A stretch of DNA of 64,000 nt from Angustibacter luteus (GTDB taxonomy: Bacteria > Actinomycetota > Actinomycetes > Actinomycetales > Angustibacteraceae). Positions 35,169-46,364 of the stretch are shown here, one piece after another (positions within the stretch are counted from its first letter, which is position 1; the number at the start of each line of letters is the position of its first letter). The notes beneath the pieces were generated by a model. It was not told the DNA's origin, made no database searches, and saw only the letters and a program-made list of their open reading frames with translations. Position numbers and translations under genes: made by a program. The stretch spans positions 744,001 to 808,000 of the forward strand of contig NZ_BAABFP010000002.1 in NCBI RefSeq assembly GCF_039541115.1. Reading direction: 5' to 3'.

Positions 35169-35543
35169 GTGCCCAAGGCACCCGCAGGCACCCTCTACCG
35201 GGGCCGCGAGGGGATGTGGTCGTGGGTCGCCCACCGGGTGACCGGCGTGCTGATCTTCTTCTTCCTCTTCGCGCACGTGCTGGACACCGCGCTCGTGCGG
35301 GTGTCCCCCGAGGCGTACAACGACGTCATCGGGACGTACAAGAACCCGATCGTGGGGCTCGGTGAGGCCGGGCTGGTCGCCGCGATCATCTTCCACGCGT
35401 TCAACGGCGTGCGGATCATGCTGGTCGACTTCTGGTCCCAGGGCCCGCGCTACCAGCGGCAGATGCTCTGGGTCGTCATCGGCGCCTGGGTGCTGCTGTT
35501 CGCGCCGTTCGCCGTCCGCCACCTGATGCACGTCTTCGGCTGA
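35169..35543 (+). CDS. sdhC: Succinate dehydrogenase cytochrome b556 subunit
   Basis: 124 residues, three membrane helices. GMWSWVAHRVTGVLIF carries the S-x(3)-H-R-x-[ST]-G motif of SdhC, which contacts quinone and haem, and FHAFNGVRIM near residue 78 has the haem-ligand histidine of the second helix. It anchors SdhAB in the membrane and passes electrons to menaquinone or ubiquinone. GTG at 35169 follows GAAAGGG; no ATG is available in frame. First gene of sdhCDAB. Confidence 0.93.
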   Translation: MPKAPAGTLYRGREGMWSWVAHRVTGVLIFFFLFAHVLDTALVRVSPEAYNDVIGTYKNPIVGLGEAGLVAAIIFHAFNGVRIMLVDFWSQGPRYQRQMLWVVIGAWVLLFAPFAVRHLMHVFG

Positions 35544-35553
35544 GGGAGCTGAC

Positions 35554-35997
35554 ATGACGACCCTCGACGCGCCCCGCGCCCCGTTCCGCCGCAGCCGCGC
35601 CACCCGCAGCAACTTCGAGCTCTACTCGTGGCTCTTCATGCGCGGGTCGGGCGTGGTGCTGATCGCGCTGGTCTTCGGCCACCTGTTCGTGAACCTGGTC
35701 GCCGGCGACGGCATCAAGGCCATCGACTTCGCGTTCGTCGGCGGCAAGTGGTCCAGCCCGTTCTGGCAGACCTGGGACCTGCTGATGCTGTGGCTCGCCG
35801 AGCTGCACGGCGTCAACGGGGTCCGCACCGTGATCAACGACTACGCGGAGAAGGACAGCACCCGCATCGTGCTGAAGACCCTGCTGCTGGTCAGCGCCGC
35901 CGTGGTGCTGGTGCTCGGCACCTTGGTCATCTTCACGTTCGACCCGTGCCCGGTGGGCGAGCCCGCCAACCTGCTCCCGTCGTTCTGCACCCAGTAA
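35554..35997 (+). CDS. sdhD: Succinate dehydrogenase membrane anchor subunit
   Basis: 147 residues, three predicted helices. [13 protein letters not shown] and the [15 protein letters not shown] segment, with its haem-ligand histidine, match actinobacterial SdhD. It pairs with SdhC in the membrane. ATG at 35554 is preceded by GAGGGAGC and lies ten bases after sdhC. The C-terminus ([16 protein letters not shown]) is unusual in having two cysteines but is short. Confidence 0.92.
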   Translation: MTTLDAPRAPFRRSRATRSNFELYSWLFMRGSGVVLIALVFGHLFVNLVAGDGIKAIDFAFVGGKWSSPFWQTWDLLMLWLAELHGVNGVRTVINDYAEKDSTRIVLKTLLLVSAAVVLVLGTLVIFTFDPCPVGEPANLLPSFCTQ

Positions 35998-36010
35998 AGG
36001 CAGGCAACCC

Positions 36011-37762
36011 ATGCAGACGCACACCTACGACGTGGTCATCGTCGGCGCCGGCGGCGCCGGCATGCGCGCGGCCCTGGAGTCCAGCAAGCGCGCCCGGACG
36101 GCGGTCCTCACCAAGCTCTACCCGACGCGCTCGCACACCGGTGCGGCCCAGGGCGGCATGTGCGCCGCCCTGGCGAACGTCGAGGAGGACAACTGGGAGT
36201 GGCACACCTTCGACACCGTCAAGGGCGGCGACTACCTCGTCGACCAGGACGCGGCCGAGGTGATGTGCAAGGAGGCCATCGACGCGGTCCTGGACCTCGA
36301 GAAGATGGGTCTGCCGTTCAACCGGACGCCCGAGGGCAAGATCGACCAGCGCCGGTTCGGCGGCCACACCCGCAACCACGGCGAGGCTGCCGTGCGCCGC
36401 TCGTGCTTCGCGGCGGACCGCACCGGCCACATGATCCTGCAGACGCTCTACCAGAACTGCGTCAAGCAGGACGTCGAGTTCTTCAACGAGTTCTACGTGC
36501 TCGACCTCATCATGACCGGCAGCGGCGAGCACCGGCGCACCGCCGGCGTGGTGGCCTACGAGCTGGCCAGCGGCGAGATCCACATCTTCCGCGCCAAGTC
36601 CGTGGTGCTGGCCACCGGAGGCGTCGGCAAGGTCTTCAAGACGACCTCCAACGCGCACACGCTCACCGGTGACGGCATGGGGATCGCCTTCCGCAGCGGG
36701 ATCCCGTTGGAGGACATGGAGTTCTTCCAGTTCCACCCGACGGGCCTGGCCGGGTTGGGCATCCTGCTGTCCGAGGCGGCGCGCGGCGAGGGCGGCATCC
36801 TGCGCAACAGCGAGGGCGAGCGCTTCATGGAGCGCTACGCCCCGACCATCAAGGACCTCGCGCCGCGCGACATCGTGGCGCGCTCGATGGCCAACGAGGT
36901 CCGCGAGGGCCGCGGCTGCGGTCCGAACAAGGACTACGTGCTGCTCGACCTGACCCACCTGGAGCCCGCGCACATCGACGCGAAGCTGCCGGACATCACC
37001 GAGTTCGCCCGCACGTACCTGGGCGTCGAGCCGTACACCGAGCCGGTTCCGGTGTACCCGACCGCGCACTACGCGATGGGCGGCGTGCCGACCAACATCG
37101 AGGCGGAGGTGCTGCGGGACAACACCCACGTCGTCCCGGGCCTGTACGCCGCCGGCGAGGTCGCGTGCGTGTCCGTGCACGGCTCGAACCGGCTGGGTAC
37201 CAACTCGCTGCTGGACATCAACGTCTTCGGACGCCGGGCCGGTATCGCCGCCGCGGAGTTCGCGGCCACCGCACCGTTGCTCGACCTGCCCGACACGCCC
37301 GAGGTGGCGACCGTCGAGCTGCTGGAGTCGATGCGCTCGCGCCAGGACGGCGAGCGGGTGGCCACGGTTCGCAAGGCGCTGCAGGAGACCATGGACCGCA
37401 ACGCCCAGGTGTTCCGGACCGAGGGATCGCTGAAGCAGGCGCTCAGCGACATCGAGGGTCTGAAAGCGCGCTACCGCAACGTGTCCGTCCAGGACAAGGG
37501 CCAGCGCTTCAACACCGACCTGCTGGAGGCGGTCGAGCTGGGCTTCCTGCTCGACCTCGCCGAGGTCATCGTGCTGGGCGCACTGGAGCGCAAGGAGTCC
37601 CGCGGCGGGCACTTCCGTGAGGACTACGCGCACCGCGACGACGTGAACTTCATGCGGCACACCATGGCCTACCGTGAAGAGGGCGCGGACGGTTCCGCCG
37701 TGCGCCTCGACTACAAGCCGGTCGTGCAGACCCGTTACGAGCCGATGGAGCGCAAGTACTGA
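36011..37762 (+). CDS. sdhA: Succinate dehydrogenase flavoprotein subunit
   Basis: 583 residues. [15 protein letters not shown] is the FAD fold; [11 protein letters not shown] contains H42, the expected site of covalent FAD attachment; the active-site [13 protein letters not shown] is also present. It oxidises succinate to fumarate. TYRTG-type residues and an R-x-D pair in the C-terminal helical domain fit the family. AAAGGCAGG lies upstream of ATG 36011. The TGA overlaps the ATG of sdhB. Confidence 0.97.
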   Translation: MQTHTYDVVIVGAGGAGMRAALESSKRARTAVLTKLYPTRSHTGAAQGGMCAALANVEEDNWEWHTFDTVKGGDYLVDQDAAEVMCKEAIDAVLDLEKMGLPFNRTPEGKIDQRRFGGHTRNHGEAAVRRSCFAADRTGHMILQTLYQNCVKQDVEFFNEFYVLDLIMTGSGEHRRTAGVVAYELASGEIHIFRAKSVVLATGGVGKVFKTTSNAHTLTGDGMGIAFRSGIPLEDMEFFQFHPTGLAGLGILLSEAARGEGGILRNSEGERFMERYAPTIKDLAPRDIVARSMANEVREGRGCGPNKDYVLLDLTHLEPAHIDAKLPDITEFARTYLGVEPYTEPVPVYPTAHYAMGGVPTNIEAEVLRDNTHVVPGLYAAGEVACVSVHGSNRLGTNSLLDINVFGRRAGIAAAEFAATAPLLDLPDTPEVATVELLESMRSRQDGERVATVRKALQETMDRNAQVFRTEGSLKQALSDIEGLKARYRNVSVQDKGQRFNTDLLEAVELGFLLDLAEVIVLGALERKESRGGHFREDYAHRDDVNFMRHTMAYREEGADGSAVRLDYKPVVQTRYEPMERKY

Positions 37763-38523
37763 TGACGACCACGACGGACGCCGCCGCCTCGAGCACCGAG
37801 GTCGGTGTGGTGCCCAGCTTCGACGTCACGCTGCGGATCCGGCGGTTCAACCCGGAGTCGGACACCGAGCCGCACTGGGAGGACTACACCGTCTCGGTGC
37901 ACGCCACCGACCGGCTGCTCGACGCGCTGCACACCATCAAGTGGGAGCAGGACGGCTCGCTGACCTTCCGCCGGTCCTGCGCGCACGGCGTCTGCGGTTC
38001 GGACGCCATGCGGATCAACGGCAAGAACCGGCTGGCCTGCAAGACCCTGCTGAAGGACCTGAACCCGAAGAAGCCGATCACGGTCGAGCCGATCAAGGGA
38101 CTGGCGGTCGAGAAGGACCTCGTCGTCGACATGGACCCGTTCTTCGCGGCCTACCGCGAGGTCATGCCGTTCCTCATGACGTCCGGCAACGAGCCGAGCC
38201 GCGAGCGGATCCAGAGCCAGGAGCAGCGCGACCGGTTCGACGACACCACGAAGTGCATCCTGTGCGCGGCGTGCACGTCGTCCTGCCCGGTGTTCTGGGG
38301 CGACGGACAGTACTTCGGGCCGGCCGCGATCGTGAACGCGCACCGATTCATCTTCGACAGCCGCGACCAGGCGGCGGACCAGCGGCTGGAGATCCTGAAC
38401 GACAAGGAGGGCGTGTGGCGCTGCCGCACGACCTTCAACTGCACCGACGCGTGCCCGCGCGGCATCGAGGTGACCAAGGCCATCCAGGAGGTCAAGCGCG
38501 CCCTCCTGACCCGCAAGGTCTGA
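37762..38523 (+). CDS. sdhB: Succinate dehydrogenase iron-sulfur subunit
   Basis: 253 residues. The [2Fe-2S] cysteines are in SCAHGVCGSDAM and the next cysteine in NRLACKTLL, the [4Fe-4S] in CILCAACTSSCPV and the [3Fe-4S] in CTDACPRGIE, in the usual order. It relays electrons from FAD to the quinone site. ATG shares its A with the sdhA TGA. The N-terminal 16 residues before SFDVTLRIRRF are an extension without conserved features. Confidence 0.97.
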   Translation: MTTTTDAAASSTEVGVVPSFDVTLRIRRFNPESDTEPHWEDYTVSVHATDRLLDALHTIKWEQDGSLTFRRSCAHGVCGSDAMRINGKNRLACKTLLKDLNPKKPITVEPIKGLAVEKDLVVDMDPFFAAYREVMPFLMTSGNEPSRERIQSQEQRDRFDDTTKCILCAACTSSCPVFWGDGQYFGPAAIVNAHRFIFDSRDQAADQRLEILNDKEGVWRCRTTFNCTDACPRGIEVTKAIQEVKRALLTRKV

Positions 38524-38527
38524 TCGC

Positions 38528-39727
38528 GTGCGCCGCCGCGCCCGCTCCGCCGCCACCGTGGCCGTCGCCCTCGCGGCCGGCCTGTCGGTGAGCGTCGCCG
38601 CCGGCCCCAGCGCGAACGCGTCGATCACCCGGCCGGTGGTCGGCGGTCCGCTGCTGGGCGCGACGTCGGTCGTCACGGACCTCCCGGACGGCGTGCCGGC
38701 ACCGCCGACGTTCAACGCTGCGGGGTGGGTGCTGGCCGACCTCGACACCGGCGCGGTGATCGCCGCGCGCAACCCGCACGGGCGGTACCTCCCGGCATCG
38801 ACGCTGAAGACGTTGACGGTGCTGACCACGCTGCCCAAGGTCGACCAGTCGCAGGTCGTGCTGGCCGAACCGAGCGACGTCGTCGAGGGCTCCCAGGTCG
38901 GGCTGGACCCGGGCTCCACGTACACGGTCCGCCAGCTGCTGCAGGGCACCATGCTCTCGTCCGGCAATGACGCGGCGACCGCGCTGGCCCGGGTGGCCGG
39001 CGGTGTCCCGCAGACCGTGGCCGCCATGCAGGCCGAGGCCAACCGGCTGGGTGCGTTCGACACGACGGTGCGCAATCCCAGCGGGTTGGACGCCCCGGGG
39101 CAGAGGTCCAGTGCGTACGACCTGGCTCTGGTGGCACGCGCCGCGCTCGACGTCCCGGGCTTCCGTGAGCTGGTCGCGACCAAGCACATCCGGTTCCCCG
39201 GCAAGGTGGTGAAGGGCAAGAAGCGCACCAGCTACCAGATCCAGAACCACAACAAGCTGCTCTACAACTACGACGGCGCGATCGGCGTGAAGAACGGCTA
39301 CACCGTGGCGGCGCGGTGGACGGCGATCGGCGCGGCCACCCGGGGTGGGCACACCTACGTGCTGACCGCGATGCGCCGCGGCGAGAGCAGCTGGCGCCCG
39401 CAGGCCGCGATGCTGGACTGGGCCTTCACGTACGGCGCCCGCGCCCGGCCGGTCGGCACCCTGGTCACCCCGGACCAGGCGGCGGCCCTGGCCCACCCGG
39501 CGGGGCCGTCCGGCCCGTCCGCCGCGGCGATCGCTCCGGCGGGCGCCGCGCAGTCCGCGGCCCTGCGCTCCACGCCGACCAGCACCAGCACCGCACGCGT
39601 CGTCGGCCTGGCCGGTATCGCCTTCGCGCTGGTCGCCGTGACGCTGCTCGCGCTCAGCGCCCGCGCACGACGCCGACAGCTGCTCGCAGCCCGTCGCGCG
39701 CGGTACGAGCGACAAACAGTGCGCTGA
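38528..39727 (+). CDS. D-alanyl-D-alanine carboxypeptidase (low-molecular-weight PBP)
   Basis: 399 residues. A Sec signal covers residues 1-31. Serine-lyase motifs: S91-T-L-K94, S145-G-N147 and K255-N-G257. The last has asparagine where K-T-G or K-S-G is normal. It trims the terminal D-Ala of peptidoglycan peptides outside the membrane. The C-terminus has one helix (about residues 356-375) followed by a basic tail, so the protein is anchored. GTG start four bases after sdhB. Its 3' end overlaps the convergent YihY gene by 74 bases. Confidence 0.9.
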   Translation: MRRRARSAATVAVALAAGLSVSVAAGPSANASITRPVVGGPLLGATSVVTDLPDGVPAPPTFNAAGWVLADLDTGAVIAARNPHGRYLPASTLKTLTVLTTLPKVDQSQVVLAEPSDVVEGSQVGLDPGSTYTVRQLLQGTMLSSGNDAATALARVAGGVPQTVAAMQAEANRLGAFDTTVRNPSGLDAPGQRSSAYDLALVARAALDVPGFRELVATKHIRFPGKVVKGKKRTSYQIQNHNKLLYNYDGAIGVKNGYTVAARWTAIGAATRGGHTYVLTAMRRGESSWRPQAAMLDWAFTYGARARPVGTLVTPDQAAALAHPAGPSGPSAAAIAPAGAAQSAALRSTPTSTSTARVVGLAGIAFALVAVTLLALSARARRRQLLAARRARYERQTVR

Positions 39728-40730
39728 CCCCGAGGACCGCGCCGGCGGCCAGTGACGTGCGGTCACGGGCCCGGGGGCCGAAGCTGGGCTGAACGTCCTC
39801 GCGCGGGCCGGCCGGGAACGGCAGCGGCTCCGGCGGCTCCGTCGGGCCGAGCGGTGCGGCCAGCCGGCCGGTCGCCCGCAACCGGGTCGCCGACCAGGCC
39901 GCGGACAGCAGCACGACGCGGCTGATCAGGTTGATCAGGACCAGCAGCCCGATGATCACGGCGAAGCTGGCCAGCAGGGGCTTGTTCCCGGCGCTGGCGA
40001 GCAGTCGACCGCTGGCCAGCTTGAGGACGCCGAGCCCGACCGCGCCGATCAGCGCGCTCTGAGCGACGTCCTTGCGAGACAGGGCGATCCCGCTGAGCAG
40101 GCGCAGGATGATCACCATGAGCAGGAAGTCGGCGACCAGGACGACGAGGACGCTGAGGACCTGCAGCAGCACCTTCGTCCCGGTGGCGTCCTCGTCCAGA
40201 TGGACCCGCGCCAGGGCCCAGGACGCCGCCCCGGTGGCCACCAGCGACAGCACGGCCGATGCGAGCATCGGTACGCCGAGCAGCGCCAGCAACCCCAGGT
40301 CACGCACCTTGCCCAGCACCGGGTTGGACTTCAGCTTGGGCTGGTCGTACATCGTCCGGACGCCCTCGCGGATCGCGGCGACCCACCCGAGACCGGCCAG
40401 CAGCAGCGTGACCAGGCTGATCAGGCCGGCCACGGTCAGCACGTCCGGGGTGGGCGGGTTCGACGCGTCCAGCAGACCGTTCGGGTTCGACTCGTCCTTG
40501 ATGATCCCCGGCAGCGTGTTGGAGACCGACGCCACGACCCGGTCGAACAGGTCGGGTTGATTGCGAAGCACGAAGCCGAAGACGGTGAAGCCGATGATCA
40601 GCGCCGGGATCACCGAGAAGAACCCGACGAAGGTCATGCCCCCGGCGAGCAGGTTGCCCCGGACCTGGCCGTAGTGCTCCCACGACCGGTACGGGTGGCT
40701 GGCCTTGAGGCGCGCGAGCAACGCCTTCAC
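39654..40730 (-). CDS. YihY/virulence factor BrkB family membrane protein
   Basis: 358 residues, six predicted helices. GNLLAGGMTFVGFFSVIPALI is reminiscent of the first helix of the YihY family, formerly called RNase BN; their function is unclear. The C-terminal 60 residues are a Pro-rich cytoplasmic tail. GTG at 40730 overlaps the TGA of the next gene (GTGA) and gives the family N-terminus. The 3' end reads into the carboxypeptidase gene for 74 bases, an unusually long convergent overlap. Confidence 0.87.
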   Translation of the reverse strand: MKALLARLKASHPYRSWEHYGQVRGNLLAGGMTFVGFFSVIPALIIGFTVFGFVLRNQPDLFDRVVASVSNTLPGIIKDESNPNGLLDASNPPTPDVLTVAGLISLVTLLLAGLGWVAAIREGVRTMYDQPKLKSNPVLGKVRDLGLLALLGVPMLASAVLSLVATGAASWALARVHLDEDATGTKVLLQVLSVLVVLVADFLLMVIILRLLSGIALSRKDVAQSALIGAVGLGVLKLASGRLLASAGNKPLLASFAVIIGLLVLINLISRVVLLSAAWSATRLRATGRLAAPLGPTEPPEPLPFPAGPREDVQPSFGPRARDRTSLAAGAVLGVSALFVARTARDGLRAAVGVVRGR

Positions 40731-41314
40731 CCGGAGCTGCCCGGGAACGGGAACCAGCCCTGGGGGCGCCACACGCCGTCCGCGCCGTGCTCGTAGAGGT
40801 GGAAGCCGTCCACCACGAACCGGCACTCGAAGTCCGCCAGCTCGCGTGCCGCGCGGTCGAGGGCGTCGTCCGCGAGGTGGTGCGCGATGGTCACGTGCGG
40901 GTGGTAGTAGAACTGCAGGTCGCGCGCCAGCGGCCCGCTGCGCACCGCCTGCTCCAGCACCTCGCACCCACCGATGCCCTGAACCAGCGGCACGAACACC
41001 ACCGGCGACACCGGGCGGAAGGTGGACGTCCCGCGCAGGTGGATCTCGAACGGCGTGGCCTTCGCGGCGACCGACGACAGGTGCTCGGTGACGACACTGG
41101 CCTCGGGCCGGTCCAGCTCGGTGGGCGGCAGCAACGTGACGTGGGTGGGGATGGACGACGCCAGCGGGTCGCCGAACGACGCGCGGTGGGCGCGCAGCTC
41201 CTCGCCGTACGGGTCCGGGATGGAGATCGCCACACCGATGGTTCGCTGCACCCCGTCGTCCGGCCCGTTGGTCACCGTCTGATCCTGCCCTAAGTTGCCG
41301 GCCCGGACACCCAT
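40727..41314 (-). CDS. 2H phosphoesterase (2'-5' RNA ligase family)
   Basis: 195 residues. The two H-x-[TS] motifs are HVT in PTHVTLLPP and HVT in HPHVTIAHHL, separated by about 75 residues, as in LigT/ThpR-like proteins. They hydrolyse 2',3'-cyclic phosphates or related bonds in RNA or nucleotides; which one is unknown. The start is uncertain: ATG 41314 gives 25 non-conserved residues, while GTG 41275 (VTNGPDDG) is also acceptable. Confidence 0.85.
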   Translation of the reverse strand: MGVRAGNLGQDQTVTNGPDDGVQRTIGVAISIPDPYGEELRAHRASFGDPLASSIPTHVTLLPPTELDRPEASVVTEHLSSVAAKATPFEIHLRGTSTFRPVSPVVFVPLVQGIGGCEVLEQAVRSGPLARDLQFYYHPHVTIAHHLADDALDRAARELADFECRFVVDGFHLYEHGADGVWRPQGWFPFPGSSG

Positions 41315-41321
41315 CGGGGCC

Positions 41322-43695
<2,374 letters not shown>

Positions 43696-43761
43696 CGGCG
43701 TCCACCTCCTGAGGTCTCGCCGGATTCTAGGCGTCCCGTCCACCCGTACGTAACAGACCCC

Positions 43762-43789
43762 TTTACAGAAGTTGTCTTGCCAGTTATCT
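43762..43789 (+). promoter_or_regulatory. Putative promoter upstream of the chitin genes
   Basis: TTTACA (43762-43767) and TTATCT (43784-43789) are separated by 16 bases and resemble a vegetative -35/-10 pair in an unusually AT-richer stretch. It would drive the signal-peptide ORF at 43849 and perhaps the chitinase. I saw no DasR-type site (A-C-T-G-G-T-C-T-A-G-A-C-C-A) here. Confidence 0.35.
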
Positions 43790-43848
43790 TCAGGCCCGTC
43801 TTGTCCCGTTCCCTCCCCTTTCGTGGGGATGGCCAAGGAGCGCGCACC

Positions 43849-44134
43849 ATGCCCAGATCCACCGCACTCACGCTGGCCCTGGCCCTGGGGTCCGCGGGCG
43901 GCACCCCCACGACCACCCCCACCAGCCAGCACCACGACCTCGACGCCGACCACCACGTCGACGCCGACCATCACGACAGGCCCCGGGCAGTACCCGGCCT
44001 GGGCCGTGGGCACCGCCTACCCGGCGGGCGACCACGTGTCGTACGGCGGCAGCCGCGACCAGTGCCTGCTGGCGCACACGGCGTACCCCGGCTGGACGCC
44101 GGACGTCGTCCCCGCGCTGCGGCAGAAGCTCTGA
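43849..44134 (+). pseudogene. Frameshifted remnant of a secreted chitin-binding protein
   Basis: ATG 43849 (AAGGAG eight bases before) begins a short signal-like sequence MPRSTALTLALALGSAGG and a Thr/Pro linker, then the frame is lost. In the next frame the linker continues (TTTSTPTTTSTPTITTG) into a carbohydrate-binding module of the CBM5/12 type: W-A-V-G-T-A-Y-P-A-G-D-H-V-S-Y and AHTAYPGWTPDVVPAL. Removing one C at 43926-43927 restores one ORF. Even then there would be no catalytic domain, and the last aromatic residue of the module is an arginine. It looks like a deleted and frameshifted relative of the adjacent chitinase. Confidence 0.65.
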
Positions 44135-44178
44135 CCCGGCCGCCACACCCGACCGCACCTCACTGAGAGAAGGAACCG

Positions 44179-46296
44179 ATGAGACCCAGGACGACCAGAC
44201 CCCCGACCGGACGTCGGCGAGCCCTGCGCGTGGCCCTGGTGGCCGCCGTCACGGCCGCACTGTCGACCGTGACGATGGCGCCCGCGTTCGCGCACGGCTC
44301 CACCTCGGCACCCGCCAGCCGCACGTACACGTGTTGGCAGGAGGGCGCCGAGCACCCCCGGTCCGAGGCCTGCAAGGCCGCGATCGCGCTGGGCGGCACC
44401 CAGCCGGTGTACGACTGGAACGAGGTGAACATCGCCAACGCCAACGGTCACCACCGCGAGCTGATCCCCGACGGCAAGCTCTGCAGCGCCGGCCGCGACA
44501 AGTACCGCGGCTTCGACCTGCCGCGGGCGGACTGGCCGGCCACCGCACTGACGGCCGGCCCGACCACCTTCACGTACACCGAGACGGCAGCCCACCCGGG
44601 CACGTTCGAGCTGTACCTCACCAAGCAGGGGTACGACCCGACCCAGCCCCTGAAGTGGTCCGACCTCGACGCCACCCCGTTCGCGAAGGTGCTCAACCCG
44701 CCGGTGGTCAACGGCGCCTACCAGATCCAGGGCACCGTCCCGGCCCGCAGCGGTCGCCAGCTGGTCTACATCATCTGGCAGCGCACCGACTCGGCCGAGG
44801 CGTTCTACGCGTGCAGCGACGTGATGTTCGGCGGGAGCACCCCGACACCCACCAGCACGCCCACCAGCACGCCCACCAGCACGCCCACCAGCACGCCCAC
44901 CAACCCCGGTAGCTGCACCGCACCGGCGTGGAGCGCGACCGCGGTGTACACCGGCGGCAACCAGGTCTCCTACGCGAACCACACCTGGCAGGCCAAGTGG
45001 TGGACCCAGGGCGAGACCCCGGGCACGACCGGCGAGTGGGGGGTGTGGAAGGACCTGGGGGCCTGCAGCGGGACGACCCCGACCACCACCCCGACCAGCA
45101 CCCCGACGACGACACCGACCGGGACGCCGACGGGGACGCCGACGACCACCCCGACCGGGACCCCGACGACGAACCCGCCGTCCGGCAAGCGGATCGTCGG
45201 CTACTTCCCCGAGTGGGGGACGTACGACCGGCACTTCAACGTGAAGAACGTGCAGACCAGCGGGGCGGCGGACAAGCTGACCCACCTGAACTACGCGTTC
45301 GGCAACGTGACCGGCGGCAAGTGCGTGATCGGTGACTCGTACGCCGACTACGACAAGGCGTTCACCGCCGCCGAGAGCGTCGACGGCGTCGCCGACTCCT
45401 GGGACGACCCCAGCGGCCTGCGCGGCAACTTCAACCAGCTGCGCAAGCTCAAGAAGCTGCACCCGAACCTGAAGATCATCTGGTCGTTCGGTGGCTGGAC
45501 GTGGTCCGGTGGCTTCGGTCAGGCGGCGGCCAACCCGGCCGCGTTCGCCCAGTCCTGCCGGGCCCTGGTCGAGGACCCGCGCTGGGCCGACGTGTTCGAC
45601 GGGATCGACATCGACTGGGAGTACCCCGGATCCTGCGGCCTGAGCTGTGACACCAGCCCGGCCAGCGCCTACAAGAACCTGATGGCGGCGCTACGGACCA
45701 GCTTCGGGTCCGACCTGGTCACCTCGGCCATCACCGCCGACGGCAACCCCGGCGGCAAGATGGACAAGGCCGACTACGGTGGCGCGGCCGCCTCGGTCGA
45801 CTGGTTCCTGCCGATGACGTACGACTACTTCGGCACGTGGGACGCCAAGGGACCGACGGCACCGCACTCGCCGCTGACGTCGTACCCGGGTATCCCGATC
45901 CAGGGCTTCGACGCCACGACGACGGTGAACGCGTTGAAGGCCAAGGGTGTGCCCTCCAGCAAGATCCTGCTCGGCCTCGGCTTCTACGGCCGCGGCTGGA
46001 CGGGCGTCACGCAGGCGGCACCCGGTGGTACCGCTACCGGCGCTGCCCCCGGCACCTACGAGGCGGGCAACGAGGACTACAAGGTGCTCAAGACCAAGTG
46101 CCCCGCCACCGGGACCGTCGCCGGCACGGCGTACGGCTTCTGCAACGGGCAGTGGTGGAGCTACGACACCCCGGCCACGATCGCGGGGAAGCTGACGTAC
46201 GCGAAGGGCCAGGGGTTGGGCGGAGCCTTCTTCTGGGACCTGAGCGGCGACACCGACAACGGTGAGCTCATCTCGGCGATCAGGTCGAACCTGTGA
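44179..46296 (+). CDS. Secreted chitin-degrading enzyme: LPMO (AA10), CBM5 and GH18 chitinase in one chain
   Basis: 705 residues. Signal peptide 1-38, cleaved before H39, so that the histidine becomes the N-terminus of the AA10 domain; H92 in NGHHREL is the second histidine of the copper brace and AFYACSDVMF holds the axial Phe. The AA10 domain runs to about 222, then a Thr/Pro linker, a CBM5 around 249-300 (PAWSATAVYTGGNQVSY, AKWWTQG), a second linker and the GH18 domain from 334. Its motif DGIDIDWEYPG gives acid E481. It cuts crystalline chitin oxidatively and hydrolytically. The same order of modules is known from the Jonesia denitrificans trimodular enzyme. GAGAAGG precedes ATG. Confidence 0.94.
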   Translation: MRPRTTRPPTGRRRALRVALVAAVTAALSTVTMAPAFAHGSTSAPASRTYTCWQEGAEHPRSEACKAAIALGGTQPVYDWNEVNIANANGHHRELIPDGKLCSAGRDKYRGFDLPRADWPATALTAGPTTFTYTETAAHPGTFELYLTKQGYDPTQPLKWSDLDATPFAKVLNPPVVNGAYQIQGTVPARSGRQLVYIIWQRTDSAEAFYACSDVMFGGSTPTPTSTPTSTPTSTPTSTPTNPGSCTAPAWSATAVYTGGNQVSYANHTWQAKWWTQGETPGTTGEWGVWKDLGACSGTTPTTTPTSTPTTTPTGTPTGTPTTTPTGTPTTNPPSGKRIVGYFPEWGTYDRHFNVKNVQTSGAADKLTHLNYAFGNVTGGKCVIGDSYADYDKAFTAAESVDGVADSWDDPSGLRGNFNQLRKLKKLHPNLKIIWSFGGWTWSGGFGQAAANPAAFAQSCRALVEDPRWADVFDGIDIDWEYPGSCGLSCDTSPASAYKNLMAALRTSFGSDLVTSAITADGNPGGKMDKADYGGAAASVDWFLPMTYDYFGTWDAKGPTAPHSPLTSYPGIPIQGFDATTTVNALKAKGVPSSKILLGLGFYGRGWTGVTQAAPGGTATGAAPGTYEAGNEDYKVLKTKCPATGTVAGTAYGFCNGQWWSYDTPATIAGKLTYAKGQGLGGAFFWDLSGDTDNGELISAIRSNL
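44851..44898 (+). repeat. Four perfect 12-bp repeats coding the first chitinase linker
   Basis: ACCAGCACGCCC is repeated four times exactly, coding TSTP in each. Such an array can gain or lose copies and so change linker length between LPMO and CBM. The second linker (about 45075-45180) is also repetitive but less regular. Confidence 0.9.
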
Positions 46297-46313
46297 GCCG
46301 CACCGGCTGAGAC

Positions 46314-46360
46314 CCGGGTCCGGGGCGGGCGTCACACACTCCCTCCCGCCCCGGGCCCGG
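46314..46360. terminator. Bidirectional terminator between chitinase and alpha-galactosidase
   Basis: CCGGGTCCGGGGCGGG (46314-46329) pairs with CCCGCCCCGGGCCCGG (46345-46360), 15 Watson-Crick pairs and one G-T pair, with a 15-base loop. It lies between two convergent genes, 17 bases after the chitinase stop and four before the GH36 stop. Confidence 0.85.
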
Positions 46361-46364
46361 ACCG

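Noticed and set aside
43696-43848. DasR binding site upstream of the chitin genes
   Set aside because: No sequence close to the dre consensus was found; only a promoter-like pair is visible.
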